Positions 11,851 to 23,860 are shown, numbered from the stretch's first letter. The stretch is DNA of 64,000 bases from Mucor racemosus (GCA_027405735.1 JAPEHQ010000012.1:1860001-1924000), one strand, 5' to 3'. The notes: generated by a model not told the origin, from the sequence alone. A program made the numbers and translations.

Positions 11851-12114
11851 TTTTTTATATTGTAAAAAAAAAAAAGAAAAGAAAAAAGGAAAGAAAGAAA
11901 GAAAGAAAGAAAAGCAATTGTGTATATAAGCCAGGTCCTAAACATGCCCCTTTTCTTCCTGTGCTTTCTCCACACCCATTTTCATTCATTATTATATCCC
12001 ATCAATTGGTAACACAGAAAGCCTAATTAAAAAATCTCCTGCTACTGGTCCTATTTCATTCTTTCAATCTAAATACTACGCCTCTTTATTCCATCTTTTC
12101 TTTCGTAATTAAAA

Positions 12115-12914
12115 ATGTCTATACCTGTAAATTTTACTGGGAAATGTCAATATAAAAAATCAAGATTTGTTTGCATATCTGATACTCATGGAAAAATTGA
12201 TTTTAATATACCTGATGGCGATGTCTTGAGTAAAGTATATTTCAAAAATTTGTGGTATTACAATTTACTCAAATGTTTAATTTAGTTCATGCTGGAGATA
12301 TATCAAGAAGAAGCACATTTCAAGAATTTGAAAATACGATTCAATGGCTATCTTCATTACCTCACAAGTAAGTGAAATTTCCTTTGAATTGGTGTTGCAT
12401 ACACTGACATGTCTATAGAATCAAAATCATAACAGGTGGCAATCATGATCATTTTTTAGATGAGCAATTTGGATTTATTGAAAGAAAACAAGCCATTTTA
12501 GCATTAATGGAAAAGCATAAGATTACATATCTTGAGCATGAGAAGTACCAATTACCAGAATCTATGGGATCATTAACATTGTTTGTTTCGCCATATGCTC
12601 CTGTTCATTTAGGGGGTGCTTTTATGCTGGATGATATGTCTTGTATTTGGGATGATATTCCACCTGTAGATATTCTAGTTACTCATACCCCACCTTATGG
12701 CTATGGCGATAAGATTGTTCGAGGTCGTCATGTCGGATGTCAATACTTGCGAGATAGAATAGATCAAGTTATTCAACCTAAAGTATCTGTATTTGGACAT
12801 ATTCATGAAGCTCATGGCCATACATTTAATGAAGAAGGTAGATTATTCATTAATGCTTGTTTATGTGATCATCGTTATAGAGGAAATCAATTACCAATTA
12901 CCTTTGACTTGTAA
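12115..12914 (+). CDS. Calcineurin-like metallophosphoesterase (MPPED-type)
   Basis: Three exons (12115-12229, 12286-12367, 12419-12914) give 230 residues. All metal-binding blocks of the metallophosphoesterase fold are visible in order: SDTHGK (D-x-H), HAGDIS (GD), GGNHDHF (GNHD), VTHTPPYGYGD (H), and FGHIHEAHG (GHxH). The spacing and LVTHTPP-type block resemble the MPPED1/MPPED2 (239AB) subgroup of small cyclic-nucleotide/phosphodiester hydrolases. The substrate is unknown. The protein appears complete, with no signal peptide. The C-rich run immediately downstream (about 12964-12973) separates it from the next gene on the same strand. Confidence 0.88.
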
Positions 12915-13032
12915 AAAAAGCTGTACAACGCCAAATTTAGAACCAATTCTAATAGAAATACTTCCCCCCCCCCCTCCTCCCTCCCCTATATTATATTCTT
13001 TTCTATTTACATATATACATATATATATAACC

Positions 13033-14471
13033 ATGTTGAATCATTTAAAACCTCAACAAAAAAAGAAGAAACAACAAAATTGGCTTAGATTTATTATATA
13101 TTTCATAGTAGTATTTGTTTTATATCAATTTTCCAAAATTATATACCATGCTGCCTTTCCAACAACACAAAATGAACCTATTCACGATCATGATTTAATT
13201 TACCATTCGCAAAAAAATAAAAACATTAAACAACAAACAGTTTTAACATTTGAAAATGATAATCAAACATACCTTGACTTTCCTTGGTATCAAAAACAAC
13301 ATACAAGACCTCAATATAAACCAAATAGCACGCTTACAACATTACACATGTCTAGCAAGGAACGAGAAATATATCAACAAAAAGCTATACTTCAAGCAAA
13401 GAAACTGGCCTTTAGAAAGTTTGTTCCCCAGGAATATGCTGGTATTCGCGGAAGCTCTTTAGTAAATGCAGAAGAAACATTGGAATTTAGACGGAAAGTA
13501 GAATGTTGGACCAAAGGAAAATGGGTCAAGGAAGAAGATGTAAGCAAGGTTTTCAACTTGAAACATATTCAAGATCCCTTGTATAGTTCATGCGATAATC
13601 AATTTTATAAAACTCATGATGCTACAGAAAAAAGAGAGGCAACCAAATATCGATGGGTGCCAGAATCAGATAATTGCCCTTTATCAACAAAGGTGGAATC
13701 AAAGAAATGGTGTAGAAGTTTAAGGGGTAGAAATATGTTATTGGTAGGTGATTTAGTTCATTATCAATACCATGAATTATTGTTGGATGCTTTTAGAGAT
13801 GATCCGACTGTTTGTTTTGGTGAATTAAATTGCAAAGGTAGATAGTATATAGCGCGCACAAACAGGCAATAAATATACTAATACAATTTGTATCAGATCA
13901 TACAATCTGCAAGGCACCAAGAGATACTAGACTTCGATATGTTCGCAATGACATTTTATCTACTATTCGTAAATTTCAAAATAGAGATGGAGGACATCCT
14001 TTAGCCAATGTAGTTGAATGGCCATTTGTTACATCCAATATATTATCGACCTATCCTGTATTACTACTCAGTCGATCCACCATGTTGGGTGATGATGATG
14101 TACTCTTTACAAGACGTTTAATCCACACACTTAAAGTGATTCGAGAAACTTCACCTGATGCTCTCGTTATTTATAAATCTTCATTTGTAGGTCATCCATT
14201 CTGTGATGATGCAACATCTCCTTTGCCAAAGGAATTATCAGATCAAGAATTAAAGAAATTACCCTATGGTTGGAGTGAATCCAAGAGAAGAAATGCTATT
14301 GCAAAAGCAGTTGTGGAGGCCGCAGGCGGACTTTATGTTGATTTAGCTGCCATGGTCGATTTAAGACCTGATGGACATGTAGGAGGTCAAGATTGTTCAA
14401 GATATTGCATACCAGGTCCTTTGGATGCCACAGTTCAAGTTTTATATAATGTATTTTTAGGTTTATTTTAA
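13033..14471 (+). CDS. Type II membrane protein of the PC-esterase / TBL-like (SGNH) family
   Basis: Two exons (13033-13837, 13897-14471) give 459 residues. A short basic cytosolic tail precedes one membrane anchor (FIIYFIVVFVLYQFSKIIY), so a Golgi or ER luminal enzyme is expected. The luminal part has CWTKGKWV, YRWVPESDNCP and KKWCRSLRGRNMLLVGDLVH, and a C-terminal QDCSRYCIPGPLDATVQ. These line up with the Cys-x-x-G-x-W, GDS and DxxH-x-C-LPG blocks of plant and fungal trichome-birefringence-like/PC-esterase proteins (polysaccharide O-acetyltransferases or esterases). Here the GDS serine position reads Leu (GDLVHYQ) and the DxxH histidine reads Arg. Either this fungal subfamily uses other residues or it is non-catalytic. 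Its stop codon directly abuts the stop of the convergent ELO gene. Confidence 0.72.
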
Positions 14472-15550
14472 TTAAATCTTTTTAGATTTTCTCTTTTGAG
14501 GAGTATTTGTGGAGGTTTTCGTTTTTGAGCGTGTCATTATTTCATTAATGTTGTTGTTGTTTTCAATTACTACTATTGGGTTTTTTGCTTTATGATGTTG
14601 CTGTATGTTCTTCTTTTGTTTGTATGTGAGTCGATAGAAATTAATAAATAATAGCAAGTAAGAACTTAGCAATGCACATCCAAATAATGCAGATGTTTCT
14701 GTTCCAGCACAGCTTCCCCAATCAGGAAACCAAGGCAAATATGTATAACTAAAATAAGTGTATGTGCAGAAATAAACAATGCCCAGATCTATAATAAATT
14801 GAGTGATTTGCAGAGCTGTCAGATACTTTTTCCACCAAATTTTGGCTCCTGCGGCAGTGCGAAAGTAGTAGTAATACATCAACACATGCACTATCAAATT
14901 AAGAGTGATTGGAACCCAAGAAACTGTTGTTCGCCCTTCGAGTTGAGTATAGCATAATACCATGGTCAAGCTGTGGTGATAATAGTGCAAGAACTCTATA
15001 ATTTAAGGCTAAGCATACATTTAAATGTTATTTAAAAGGATATTACCAAGCTTCTTTTTCTTTAATACCAAGAAAACGGTATCAATCAATTCCCAATACT
15101 TGACTAGATAGTTTACATAATACAAAAGTTCCAATTTTTGTGTCCAATTTCTTGTAGAACAAATTGCATATAAAAAACCATGATGATACAATTGTGGAAA
15201 TATTTGCTCTATAATTAATACCAACAAAACAGCAGAAACAATTGCAAGTAAAATGTTGTGCAACTGAAATAGTTTTTGCAATTTGAAAGGTTGGCGATTC
15301 TTCATTAATGCTCGTCCACCGAATATAATGATGAGATAAGCAATGCATGATAGAATTACTGTTTACAAATTAGTTGTATGTATATATACATCTTGTCTTG
15401 TTTACCTTCTTTATTGGCAGATAATGGTGTTTTGCCTGATTCAAATCTAAATGATGATGCTCTTTTTCCTATAACTAATTTATAAAATGACTCAAAGTAG
15501 GGATAAAGGTAAATCCCAAACGGCCTTTCTGCCGTAATCAAGGCTGTCAT
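14472..15550 (-). CDS. ELO-family very-long-chain fatty acid elongase (3-ketoacyl-CoA synthase)
   Basis: Three exons (15550-15406, 15358-15047, 14995-14472) give 326 residues. It catalyses the condensation step of fatty-acid elongation in the ER membrane. Signature blocks are YYVNYLVKYWELIDTVFLVL followed by KKKKLEFLHYYHH, where the HxxHH box is completed across the second intron. HVLMYYYYFRTAAG (the MYxYY block) and LQITQFIIDLGIVYF (the TxxQ block) follow. Multiple hydrophobic spans are present, and the tail is Lys/Arg-rich and ends RKSKKI, a possible ER-retrieval-type dilysine signal. Chain-length specificity cannot be read. It is convergent with the PC-esterase-like gene with zero bases between stops. 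Confidence 0.93.
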
Positions 15551-15696
15551 TTCAAGGTTTTTTTTTTTTTTTTTTTGTAATGATTAAAAAAGAAAAAGCA
15601 TAAACAAGAAAAGGTCGAAAAATGTCAAATACACTATAGTAACAATATACCGAGATGATTTTATTATTTAGCCGCGTATATAATGCAACAAACAAA

Positions 15697-16282
15697 TTAT
15701 TTGTCTTGATGGTAGCTTTGTGATTCAAGATATTCTGACCAACTGATAAGGCCACTATTATGATTATGATTATTATTGTATTAGTCTATATACAAAATAT
15801 CCAACTATCTATATTAAAAAAAAAAAAAGAAAGAAACTTACTCTCCGTCAAGATCATCTTCTTCTAATACATGATCCACCATTTCAGTAACTTCTTGTAA
15901 AGATAAATATTGTGTAGCATCTTCATGTTCATCACCGAAATCAGTAAAAGCAGCTCTTAATTCATGTCCATCCAAGAAACCATCTCCATTTACATCATGG
16001 ATCAAGAATAAATAATAAATCATATCTTCATCTTTTAAATCGTCAGGAATATCTTGTAAGCTATCAGATGCTAATGATTTTAAATGTTCTCGGATATGGC
16101 TGTATATTATATATGATTTTTAATACAAAGCTTTGCTTTTTTATGTAGAAAGAATAAGAGGCTTACGCTTTGTTGTCTTTGTCGTCTCCATAATTTGAAT
16201 GCTCTTGGTTCATAAACTCAATAGCATGTACTACACTGATAATAAATAAAAATAATAATAATAATACACTTTTATATTGCAT
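15697..16282 (-). CDS. MCFD2-like EF-hand secretory protein
   Basis: Three exons (16282-16167, 16099-15842, 15754-15697) give 143 residues. The N-terminus is a signal peptide (MQYKSVLLLLFLFIISVVHA). Two EF-hand loops are complete: DVNGDGFLDGHE, and DLDGDGLISWSE, whose second half is supplied by the 58-nt last exon. The arrangement, size and the sequence HIREHLKSLASD before the first EF-hand match MCFD2, the calcium-dependent partner of the ER-Golgi cargo receptor ERGIC-53. A role in ER export is inferred from family. No ER-retrieval KDEL is seen. The next frame upstream is divergent, 246 bp away. Confidence 0.82.
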
Positions 16283-16528
16283 TTTTGTTTGTTGTAATGT
16301 GAATGGGGAAAAAATGCACTACTCTTCAATCCCCACGATGATGCCTATTAAAAGTATAATAGTGGCGGCCTTTCGTTCTCCGGTCAAAGTTGCACGTTTT
16401 ATACCAAATTTAAGCATTTAAATGCTTCAAAGGTATTATTATATCTAGCATTCATTTTTAAAAGTTGTATTCAAATGAATGGATGAGGTGTTATACCCCC
16501 CTCCCTAGAGAAGGAGCGCATAAAAATA

Positions 16529-16839
16529 ATGTTTCAGAAAACAATATTTTATTATGAAAAATGGCGGGAAAAAAAACTTCGGTGCATTTTATGTAGACAA
16601 ATTTACGATAGTCAACATCTTGATAAAGCGCATAAATCATGTCAAAGTAAAGCAAAAAAAAAATATCCACATGTAATGCAGATACTAATTATGCTATTTG
16701 CAGTTTATCATTATGTCATAAATGCCAAAATAAACTCACAAAAATTCTTTGCTTTATAGATTTTGCGTCTAACGCATTTGATGAAAAAAAAATTCCGCAA
16801 TTAACTCACATTAAATCACTTCAAATACCAATCAAATAA
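16529..16839 (+). pseudogene. Small Cys-rich ORF broken by a frameshift in an A10 run
   Basis: From ATG 16529 the frame reads KLRCILCRQIYDSQHLDKAH then KSCQ up to an A10 run at 16654-16663. A different frame then stays open to the TAA at 16837-16839 and encodes CNADTNYAICSLSLCHKCQN then IDFASNAFDEKKIPQL. The two halves together would place Cys-x2-Cys, His, Cys, then Cys, Cys and Cys-x2-Cys in zinc-finger-like order. A one-base homopolymer change (true mutation or sequencing error) explains the break better than an intron, since any intron here would be about 36 bp. Family unknown. Confidence 0.4.
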
Positions 16840-18195
16840 AAAAATTTAGTATTATTTGATAGCCATGAAACAGGTGCAACTTTTGTTGCTATTTGTGCAT
16901 ACCTCTTTATTTGAGTAACCTGTAATTCATTGCCCCTGTTTCACCAAATTATTATAAACAAGCAATTTAAAGGGCGTCAAATTGATAATTTTTGGATGTC
17001 CTGGATACTGATAAGTGTACCAAACAATTGCCCTCGTTCCATAGGTGTATCGTATAGCTATTTTGCAGAAATTTTTTGTCGCTGATTCTACCTCCATTTT
17101 CCATGTGGTATACCTCATGAAAAATCTCGTTTTTGATAAAATCCAATTTTTGACCCAAGAAATAAGGCTTTTTACTAAGGTATATTATAATATAAAATGA
17201 CCATAAAAGTTAGATCCTTCATCCTAATAGCTTAAATTTGATTTATGGTTTCACTTTTGGGGACTTTTAGCGAATTTTTGGATTATTTGATTTTTGTAAA
17301 TACTGGACTTTTTTAGGAGAAAAATTTGTTTGAAAATAGCACTAACGTTTAGCAATTAAAAAATAGAACCATAGTCAATTATATTGCTAATGATGTTTAT
17401 TATTCATTTTTTTGAAATATAATCCAAAAATGATCAAATTTTTTTAATTTTAAATTTTTTTTCAAATTCTTCCACGTTTCGCCATTAGCGTATTAAAACT
17501 CCGGTATGCCCATTTTGTGTCTGTGCAACGTCTCTGTAGTGCTTTTTTTGATGCATTTGACCCATGATATCAATCACCTTTGTATTGGAACTTAATTTGG
17601 TGTATCAGAAAAAAAGTAAAAGCAATTGGTTTTGAAGCAATTTTATATGTGTTTATATATAATTAATACATAATGTCAAACAGTTAATGGAACCATACAT
17701 GATACATTTGATATATGCATAAGGGAGGGGGGGGGAGACTGGTTCAATTATGGTTTTTTTTTTTTCTACAATAAAAATTATAGAAGTTGATGGAAGACTT
17801 ATTTCTGGTAATGTTTATTTGATAACATTCCTATATTTTGTATATTTAGCAGGTTCTATATATATGTTCAAAGGAGTCGTTCATTTCAATTTATAAGATT
17901 AAATGATATTTTAGTTCATAAATTATTGGCAGTTTATTGATAAAAGTACATAGTAATCCAAGTATATGTATAATATATATATAGATAGGTATTTGGGGAT
18001 AAAAAAAAGAGATAGACATAAAGGTATATATGTATATGTATATATTGAATTTGATTTGGTTTATAATGTAGAGAGAAAAAAGAAGGTATGTATACTACAA
18101 CAAAAATGTAATGGGGCTATATATATAATTGCATAAATTCGAGTCAATCGTTTTATGGCTGCACATTGGAAGAAGATTGAATTCCACAGAGTTGG
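16840..18195. other. Gene-poor stretch with degenerate, repeat-like AT-rich sequence
   Basis: No convincing gene. It contains a G-rich run (17722-17737), and 16930-17160 has an open frame on the minus strand in two overlapping phases without a recognisable motif. The 3' UTR of the small Cys/His gene may extend into its right end. Confidence 0.45.
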
Positions 18196-18333
18196 TTAGT
18201 GAGCAGCGTGAGGGCAATGGTCTTCATGAGAGAATTGAGTAATGTCAACACCACACTTTGGGCAAAAACTGTAGCAGCTATGGCTTGTAATTTGGTTTGA
18301 GTTTGTTAATAAAATGTTGATTAAAAAGCACAT
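18196..18333 (-). CDS. Short Cys/His-rich protein, 45 residues
   Basis: An ATG at 18333 follows a CAACAACAA-rich leader and opens a 45-codon frame ending FCPKCGVDITQFSHEDHCPH. The Cys-x2-Cys and His-x2-His-Cys arrangement could bind one zinc ion. A longer 66-codon frame exists upstream but lacks an ATG. It may be a genuine small protein or the last exon of a longer gene. I do not recognise a family. Confidence 0.35.
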   Translation of the reverse strand: MCFLINILLTNSNQITSHSCYSFCPKCGVDITQFSHEDHCPHAAH

Positions 18334-19477
18334 TGTTGTTGTTGTTGTTGTTGAGTAAAAGAATAAGAAAGAAAAAGAAGAATTAAAGGAATTCAATTGA
18401 GTCTTTTATATAATTATTCCCTAATTTAACTTTTTTGTGTGTACATGTAAATCGGCTGATTTACCCTGAGCATTTTACTCTCCCTTTTTCTCCCTCCATA
18501 TTGAATACAAATAAACTTTTTGCCTTTGATTAAAAAGGAGCATCATAAACATAACATTTAAATAAAACTAAACTCACAATGAAATCTTGAAACGCTTTTA
18601 TTTGAGGTTTTACTGATTTTAAAGGTAGATTTAGAGTGTGAATCTCAATATATATAAAAAACGCAAACATATTATCAGACGATGTTTACCTCTGACAACA
18701 TTTTCATTCACATGCGCACATATAAACTTTACTTATATTTGCTCCCTCTTGAACGATTGCTTATTATTTATTTATTCGGATAAAGGAATTCTCTGCAGTT
18801 AGACCATTCTCTCCTTGTAGATTAACCTCTCCCTTGAAACATTTTATATATTTGTACATATATATTGCTGTGCCACGCAAATAGTTACACATTTCGTTTT
18901 ATAAAGCCACAATCGACTTTTGTCTCTGGATTTAAACTATTTAAACAAAACTAATTTAATCAATAAATATGCATCAAGTATTACATTAAAAATTAATAAT
19001 GTTAAACTTGGCAAGGATAAACGTTATAATTAGATTCATTTCCTATATATAATATATAAAACCAATAGATCATTGTAATCATCATGTTAGGAGTATTTTT
19101 TAAGAGGGAAATCTAATTTAGATGTATGTCGGCAAAAAAAAGCTTAAAACCCTCTCAAATTTTTGGCTTTTTATTAATTTGACCCATTTTTGCAAATAGC
19201 GATGTATCACCTGAAGATAGAAACCCTTTATAATGAAGGAGTTAATTCATAGAAAGGAAAAAAGACACATGCAATATAAACAAGGGCGTACGCATAATTA
19301 GCTCCTCCAATATCCGTGAAAACAATAATGCCTTCAAATGATCTGATTTGCATAAAATCAGATTTTCAGGGCAAACAACTTCCCGGATATAACTTTTTCA
19401 TTATAGAGATCGATCAACTAACTTTACATATATTTGATTGTTTAAATGCTATATTATAATTTATTATTAATTTTTAT
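18334..19477. other. Intergenic, no gene seen
   Basis: AT-rich spacer between the small Cys/His gene and the 3' end of the eS1 gene. No RNA gene or recognisable repeat. Confidence 0.5.
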
Positions 19478-20814
19478 TTAAACAGAGGCTTGGATAGCGG
19501 GTTCAACAAAATCCTTGGAGGCCTTAGCACCAGTATCATCACCAGCGGCAGCAGCACCACCGTGAAGGGCCAAAAGAGCAGAGACATCGAACTTGGGTGC
19601 CTTGAGGATCTTGACCTTACGGGTGTAGGTGTTTTGAAGAGGGTAGATACCTTGACAAGCCTTCTCAATGCGAACAGCAATAGCATCTTGAGCAGATTGA
19701 GAAGCAGAAGAGGTAACCTTGGCAACCAATTCCTTAAGATCACAAGCAACAGCTTCCTCAGTCATAATCTCAAACATCTTCTTACGGATTTGACGGATTT
19801 GAGCAGCTTGAGCATAAGTGGTCTTCTTGATTTGGTTACGACGGCGAGAAGTGAAAGAGACGGTGAAGAGACGGACAAGATAACCATCGGTAGTCTTGAC
19901 ATCAACGAAAGCCTCAATCAAAGATTGCCACTTCTTGACCATGGAGCGGAGCTTGTCAGTGGTCATATCCATACGGTAAAAGTTGGTAAGACAGTTCTTG
20001 CCTTGGATTTCATCAACCTTCAATTGGATCTTACGGAAAGAACGAGACTCATCCTTGGAGAGATCACCGAGAGACATCTCGACGACACGACCTTGGAGAG
20101 AGTCGTTGGCGTTACGGAGACCTTGAGTACGGTTGACGAGAGTCTTACCGACTTGACGGACATCGAACATGGAAGGAGCCTTGATATCATACCAATCCTT
20201 ACGGGTGAAGGGGTCAACGCTAAAGTAATTTGTATAAGTCTAACTGTCAGAATAAATGAAAAACTTCAGATTGTATATATGCATATGTCTTAAAGTCATG
20301 AATTCGGTCGTTTGATTTGTCGCAAATGTTAAAAGTTTGTGGAAGTCTGATCTATCTTTCAAGTCAAATTGGAAATAAACTGAGCAAATTTGTTGAATCA
20401 ATAATGAACGTATAGCGTATTCCATAAAATATCTTTTTTTGTAATTCAACACGATGTTCGATATAAAATGATCCACTGCGTAAGTTATATATCGATGTTT
20501 GAGAATATAATCACTCCCTCTGATATCCAATGTCCATAAATTAAACAGAAATCCACATGCATACTGACAAAATGAAGCTTAATGATATAGTTTACTTACA
20601 CCTTCTTCTTCAAACCCTTCTTTCCTTTACTAAGACGCCTATTAAAAAGTAAAAGTGGTTAATTCCATGTTTAAATCTGGTCCAAAAATAAAACACTTAC
20701 TTGTTCTTGCCAACAGCTATTTTGATGAAACAAAAAAAAGATGATTGATTAGTTTAGATGGATGGATGGATGGATGGATGATTTGCTATTTGTATATTAC
20801 CCATGATGTACTAT
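19478..20814 (-). CDS. RPS1: 40S ribosomal protein eS1 (RPS1/S3a)
   Basis: Component of the small ribosomal subunit. Four coding exons: 20814-20811 (only ATGG), 20716-20701, 20638-20600 and 20219-19478, totalling 266 residues. The spliced N-terminus is [20 protein letters not shown] then [18 protein letters not shown]. The main exon contains [29 protein letters not shown] and [16 protein letters not shown]. The length is as expected for the family. The start was chosen because the exon at 20716 follows an acceptor that reads ATAG, not an ATG; an upstream ATGG followed by gtaata (20814-20809) restores the conserved MAVGKNK. Intron 1 contains a TGGA microsatellite (about 20757-20780). Codon use is clearly more biased (TTC, AAG, ACC) than in neighbours, as expected for high expression. 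The 380-bp third intron is much longer than the window norm. Confidence 0.95.
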
Positions 20815-22109
20815 GGATTAAAAAGAAAGTTTTATATGCTAGGCCTTTTTATTTTAGTTTTAATCAAATGGACCTCACAACACAGTGTGAGTATCGCACT
20901 GCTCGCACACCCACAATTGAGATGCCGATGTTTAGGCTGTTCGGTGTGCTTAAATACTTGATTTTATCAAAAGAGACACCCACTAAGCTTTCAATTCAAT
21001 CTGTCAATAATCTATGATCTAAAGATTATTCCAAGTTACCGATTATCGTCTCAATTACAAGTATGGTATGGATTTATAAAAAAAACCAAAATATAGCAAA
21101 TAATGTTTCAGAATAACCGGCCGCTAAATATGTAATCTCAAGAGAATATTAAATATTCATTTGAATGCAGTTGTTTTGCAAACTCTCGCCCCCCCCCCTT
21201 TGAGATTGCATATCAAATTCAAGGACTAAGAATCAAAACAAAATTTCACCCGAATTTTAGTACATCAAATAGCGGCTTTATTCAAAGTAGTAGTACGACA
21301 ATTTCCTAAATAGTGAAAAAGAGTATTAGGAGACACAAAAAAAATACAAGCGAGTCCAAACACACAATGAAATGGTCCCAGCAAACTGGTTTTACATTTT
21401 CGCCTTAGTACCCAAATAGTAGGATCATTTAAAAAAACTAGAAGTTAAAAAAATAGATACGATTATGATCCGTGACATTCTCAAGCAAGAAGCTGAACAT
21501 TCATGAGGTGCAAAAAATAGCTCATCGTGTTATTTGGTATATAATCAATGCACAGTATAATTGTCTTTAAGAGCACTAAATAATAAAATTTTGGCACAAA
21601 CATCACATATTGGTAAGGCTTAGTAACTGAAATTTTACTAGGTTTACTTATTAATGACAATTCCCATACATATCACAACGATAAATTGCATATAGATGAT
21701 AATAAACAGAAGGGTTTCTATTACAACTTACAGATACTTTGGCTTTCGTTGCTCCAATATACTGGGATTACACCCTTGGCACTGATTTGTTTTTTTTTAG
21801 GGACATTTAATAATCATATTACTGTAAAAGATAAAACGTTACAACTTATAGTTTCTAATTGCCTTTTGTTTGTCTTTGACGAATCAATGAAAAAAAAACC
21901 CCCCTTTTTCATAAAATAACATCCAGTTTTGATTTGTTACCCTCTATAGTTGATAAACCATTGACTTGCTGTAATACTTTGAATAACTATATGTTGGAAA
22001 AAGTTACAACCCATTATATGCTGGAGTGGATCTTGATAAATTGTTTGTAAGTATCATATATATTCGAGTAATATTTGAATTTTCATAGTTTTCAATCTTC
22101 AACACCGGA
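20815..22109. other. Intergenic, no gene seen
   Basis: Upstream of the eS1 gene. AT-rich with a C8 run near 21189. No support for a gene. Confidence 0.45.
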
Positions 22110-23860
22110 GCGTGCTCTCTTTTCTATAACTAACCTCATATTAAACATTTTTAGGATATACTTTAGGCACTACTAAACAGACATGAATTGGTCGCATTAT
22201 GCTACCTATTCTTAAATTTATTTTATATCTCACAAAAGACTCAAAAACGCGTAAAATTCACTGCTTTTTCCTTAAAAACTGGGTCTCACTTTTCATCCCT
22301 GATCTACTTTTTTTTTTCACTAAATAGCACCAAGAAAAAATTAAATGCCAATGTACCTGAGATGTTCAGCTTTAATCCAAAAATGAGTATCCGGAAATAT
22401 CCTACTTTTTGCAGTTGGTATTAATTTTTCAATGTTAAGGTTTCAGATTTTTTACGCGTGTTTTACTGCTAATGTATTGAAAACTTTGAGGCTTCATATC
22501 TCCAGAAAAAATTAAGCTATACTACCACTTTTCAATAATGAAATTTACTTGTTTTGAGGCGCTCTATAACATATTTTAATATAAAAAAATTTTGGGCACT
22601 TTCATTTTTTTTTCATTTTTTTTGGGCATTTATATAGTAAGTTTCAAAATATTGGTTAAATCGAGTAACATTTTTTTTGCATTCATGTCATCCAGCTCGT
22701 TGAGCTCTCTCAGACCCAATTTAGAGTTTTTCGAAATATTGATTTTTCGTGGAGATATACTCAAAAATATGTACAAAAAGGTACCTCCATTTCTGGCGTC
22801 CATTTTTCCCTTGTATACCCTCATCCCAAATTCTGAAACAGAAAAAAATTTGGACAAAAATGTTGTTTTCTCTACAAATAGTGCAGCTACAAGATTTTGC
22901 AATATCTCAGTCGATAGGTAATTTTTTTGCGCATTGTTTCAGTTTATTATATTTTAAATATGCTTATAAAAAGTGTCCTATATCTTCAAAAAACCTTTAA
23001 AATTTCAATTGCATTTTGTGCAAAATTTTACGTGAAACATTCTTTTAAAATTTATATAGATGGATGCAAAATTTAAAACTGTAAAAAAACTACTTAATAT
23101 GCTATGTCAACTTACTTTTCAGATCATGAGCATTTAAACGATTTTGTTTTTTTCATCATTTTTCGTTCATTTTTTTCAAATAAATTTTGGAACCCCGTAA
23201 CTATAGGGCTTAAGCTGTGATAAGAACTATTATTTTGATTATCTCGACGAAAAATCAATATTTTTTGCTGAAACAAAAAATACAGAGTAGCTTAAAGTTA
23301 GGCCTATCTTGTGAATACAAAAAATTAAGCCTCAATTTAGGTGCTCAGTTTTTTATAATCAATTTTAGGTCAATCTTAGTCAATTTTGATCAATCTTTGA
23401 ACAGTGCGCTTATATTCTGGTATTAATATTTCTATTTTCCGTGAAATATCAATGACCTATGGAATGGAGGTACATGTTTTTTAAAGATTTTACCTGATTC
23501 GATTCAATATTGGGCGAAAACATTTGAAAAACAAATAAACCCCATCTGAAACCTACTTTTTTATAACCGTAAAAAATCGATAATAGAAACCCTATCTCAG
23601 CGAATCTCGATTCTTAATAATTTCCAACTTTATATGAGAGTAGGAACATATATTTGGCACAATTATCTCGAAGAGTAACTTTCACAAGCTAATATACGTT
23701 GAGAAAACCATTGCCGAAGTGCATCTATAGCTTATTGTGCACCTTTATTGAAAACAATTTAAATACGATTTCTATGAATACTGATCCAAACAAGCTACCA
23801 CTCCACATGGGTATAGATATAAATAGGTAAATAATACAAGTATTTCAGATATATACCAGC
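22110..23860 (+). repeat. Dispersed repeat family R1, copy 2 (least interrupted)
   Basis: Matches copy 1 (3620-4870, reverse) and copy 3 (31270-33720) over at least 1.3 kb, with the match to copy 3 continuing to about 23860. It contains the plus-strand frame 22592-22921 and the overlapping minus-strand frame 22630-22902, both also found in copies 1 and 3. Recurrent phrases include cgacgaaaaatcaatatttt near 23246 and tggcgtccatttttcccttg near 22796. No terminal repeats or known transposon protein. Confidence 0.72.

Noticed and set aside
18710..19470. Additional tRNA or snRNA gene in the spacer
   Set aside because: No A/B-box pair or foldable cloverleaf was found on either strand.
19490..20293. 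267-codon plus-strand frame opposite eS1
   Set aside because: Shadow frame caused by strong codon bias of the ribosomal gene; no homology and no start context.
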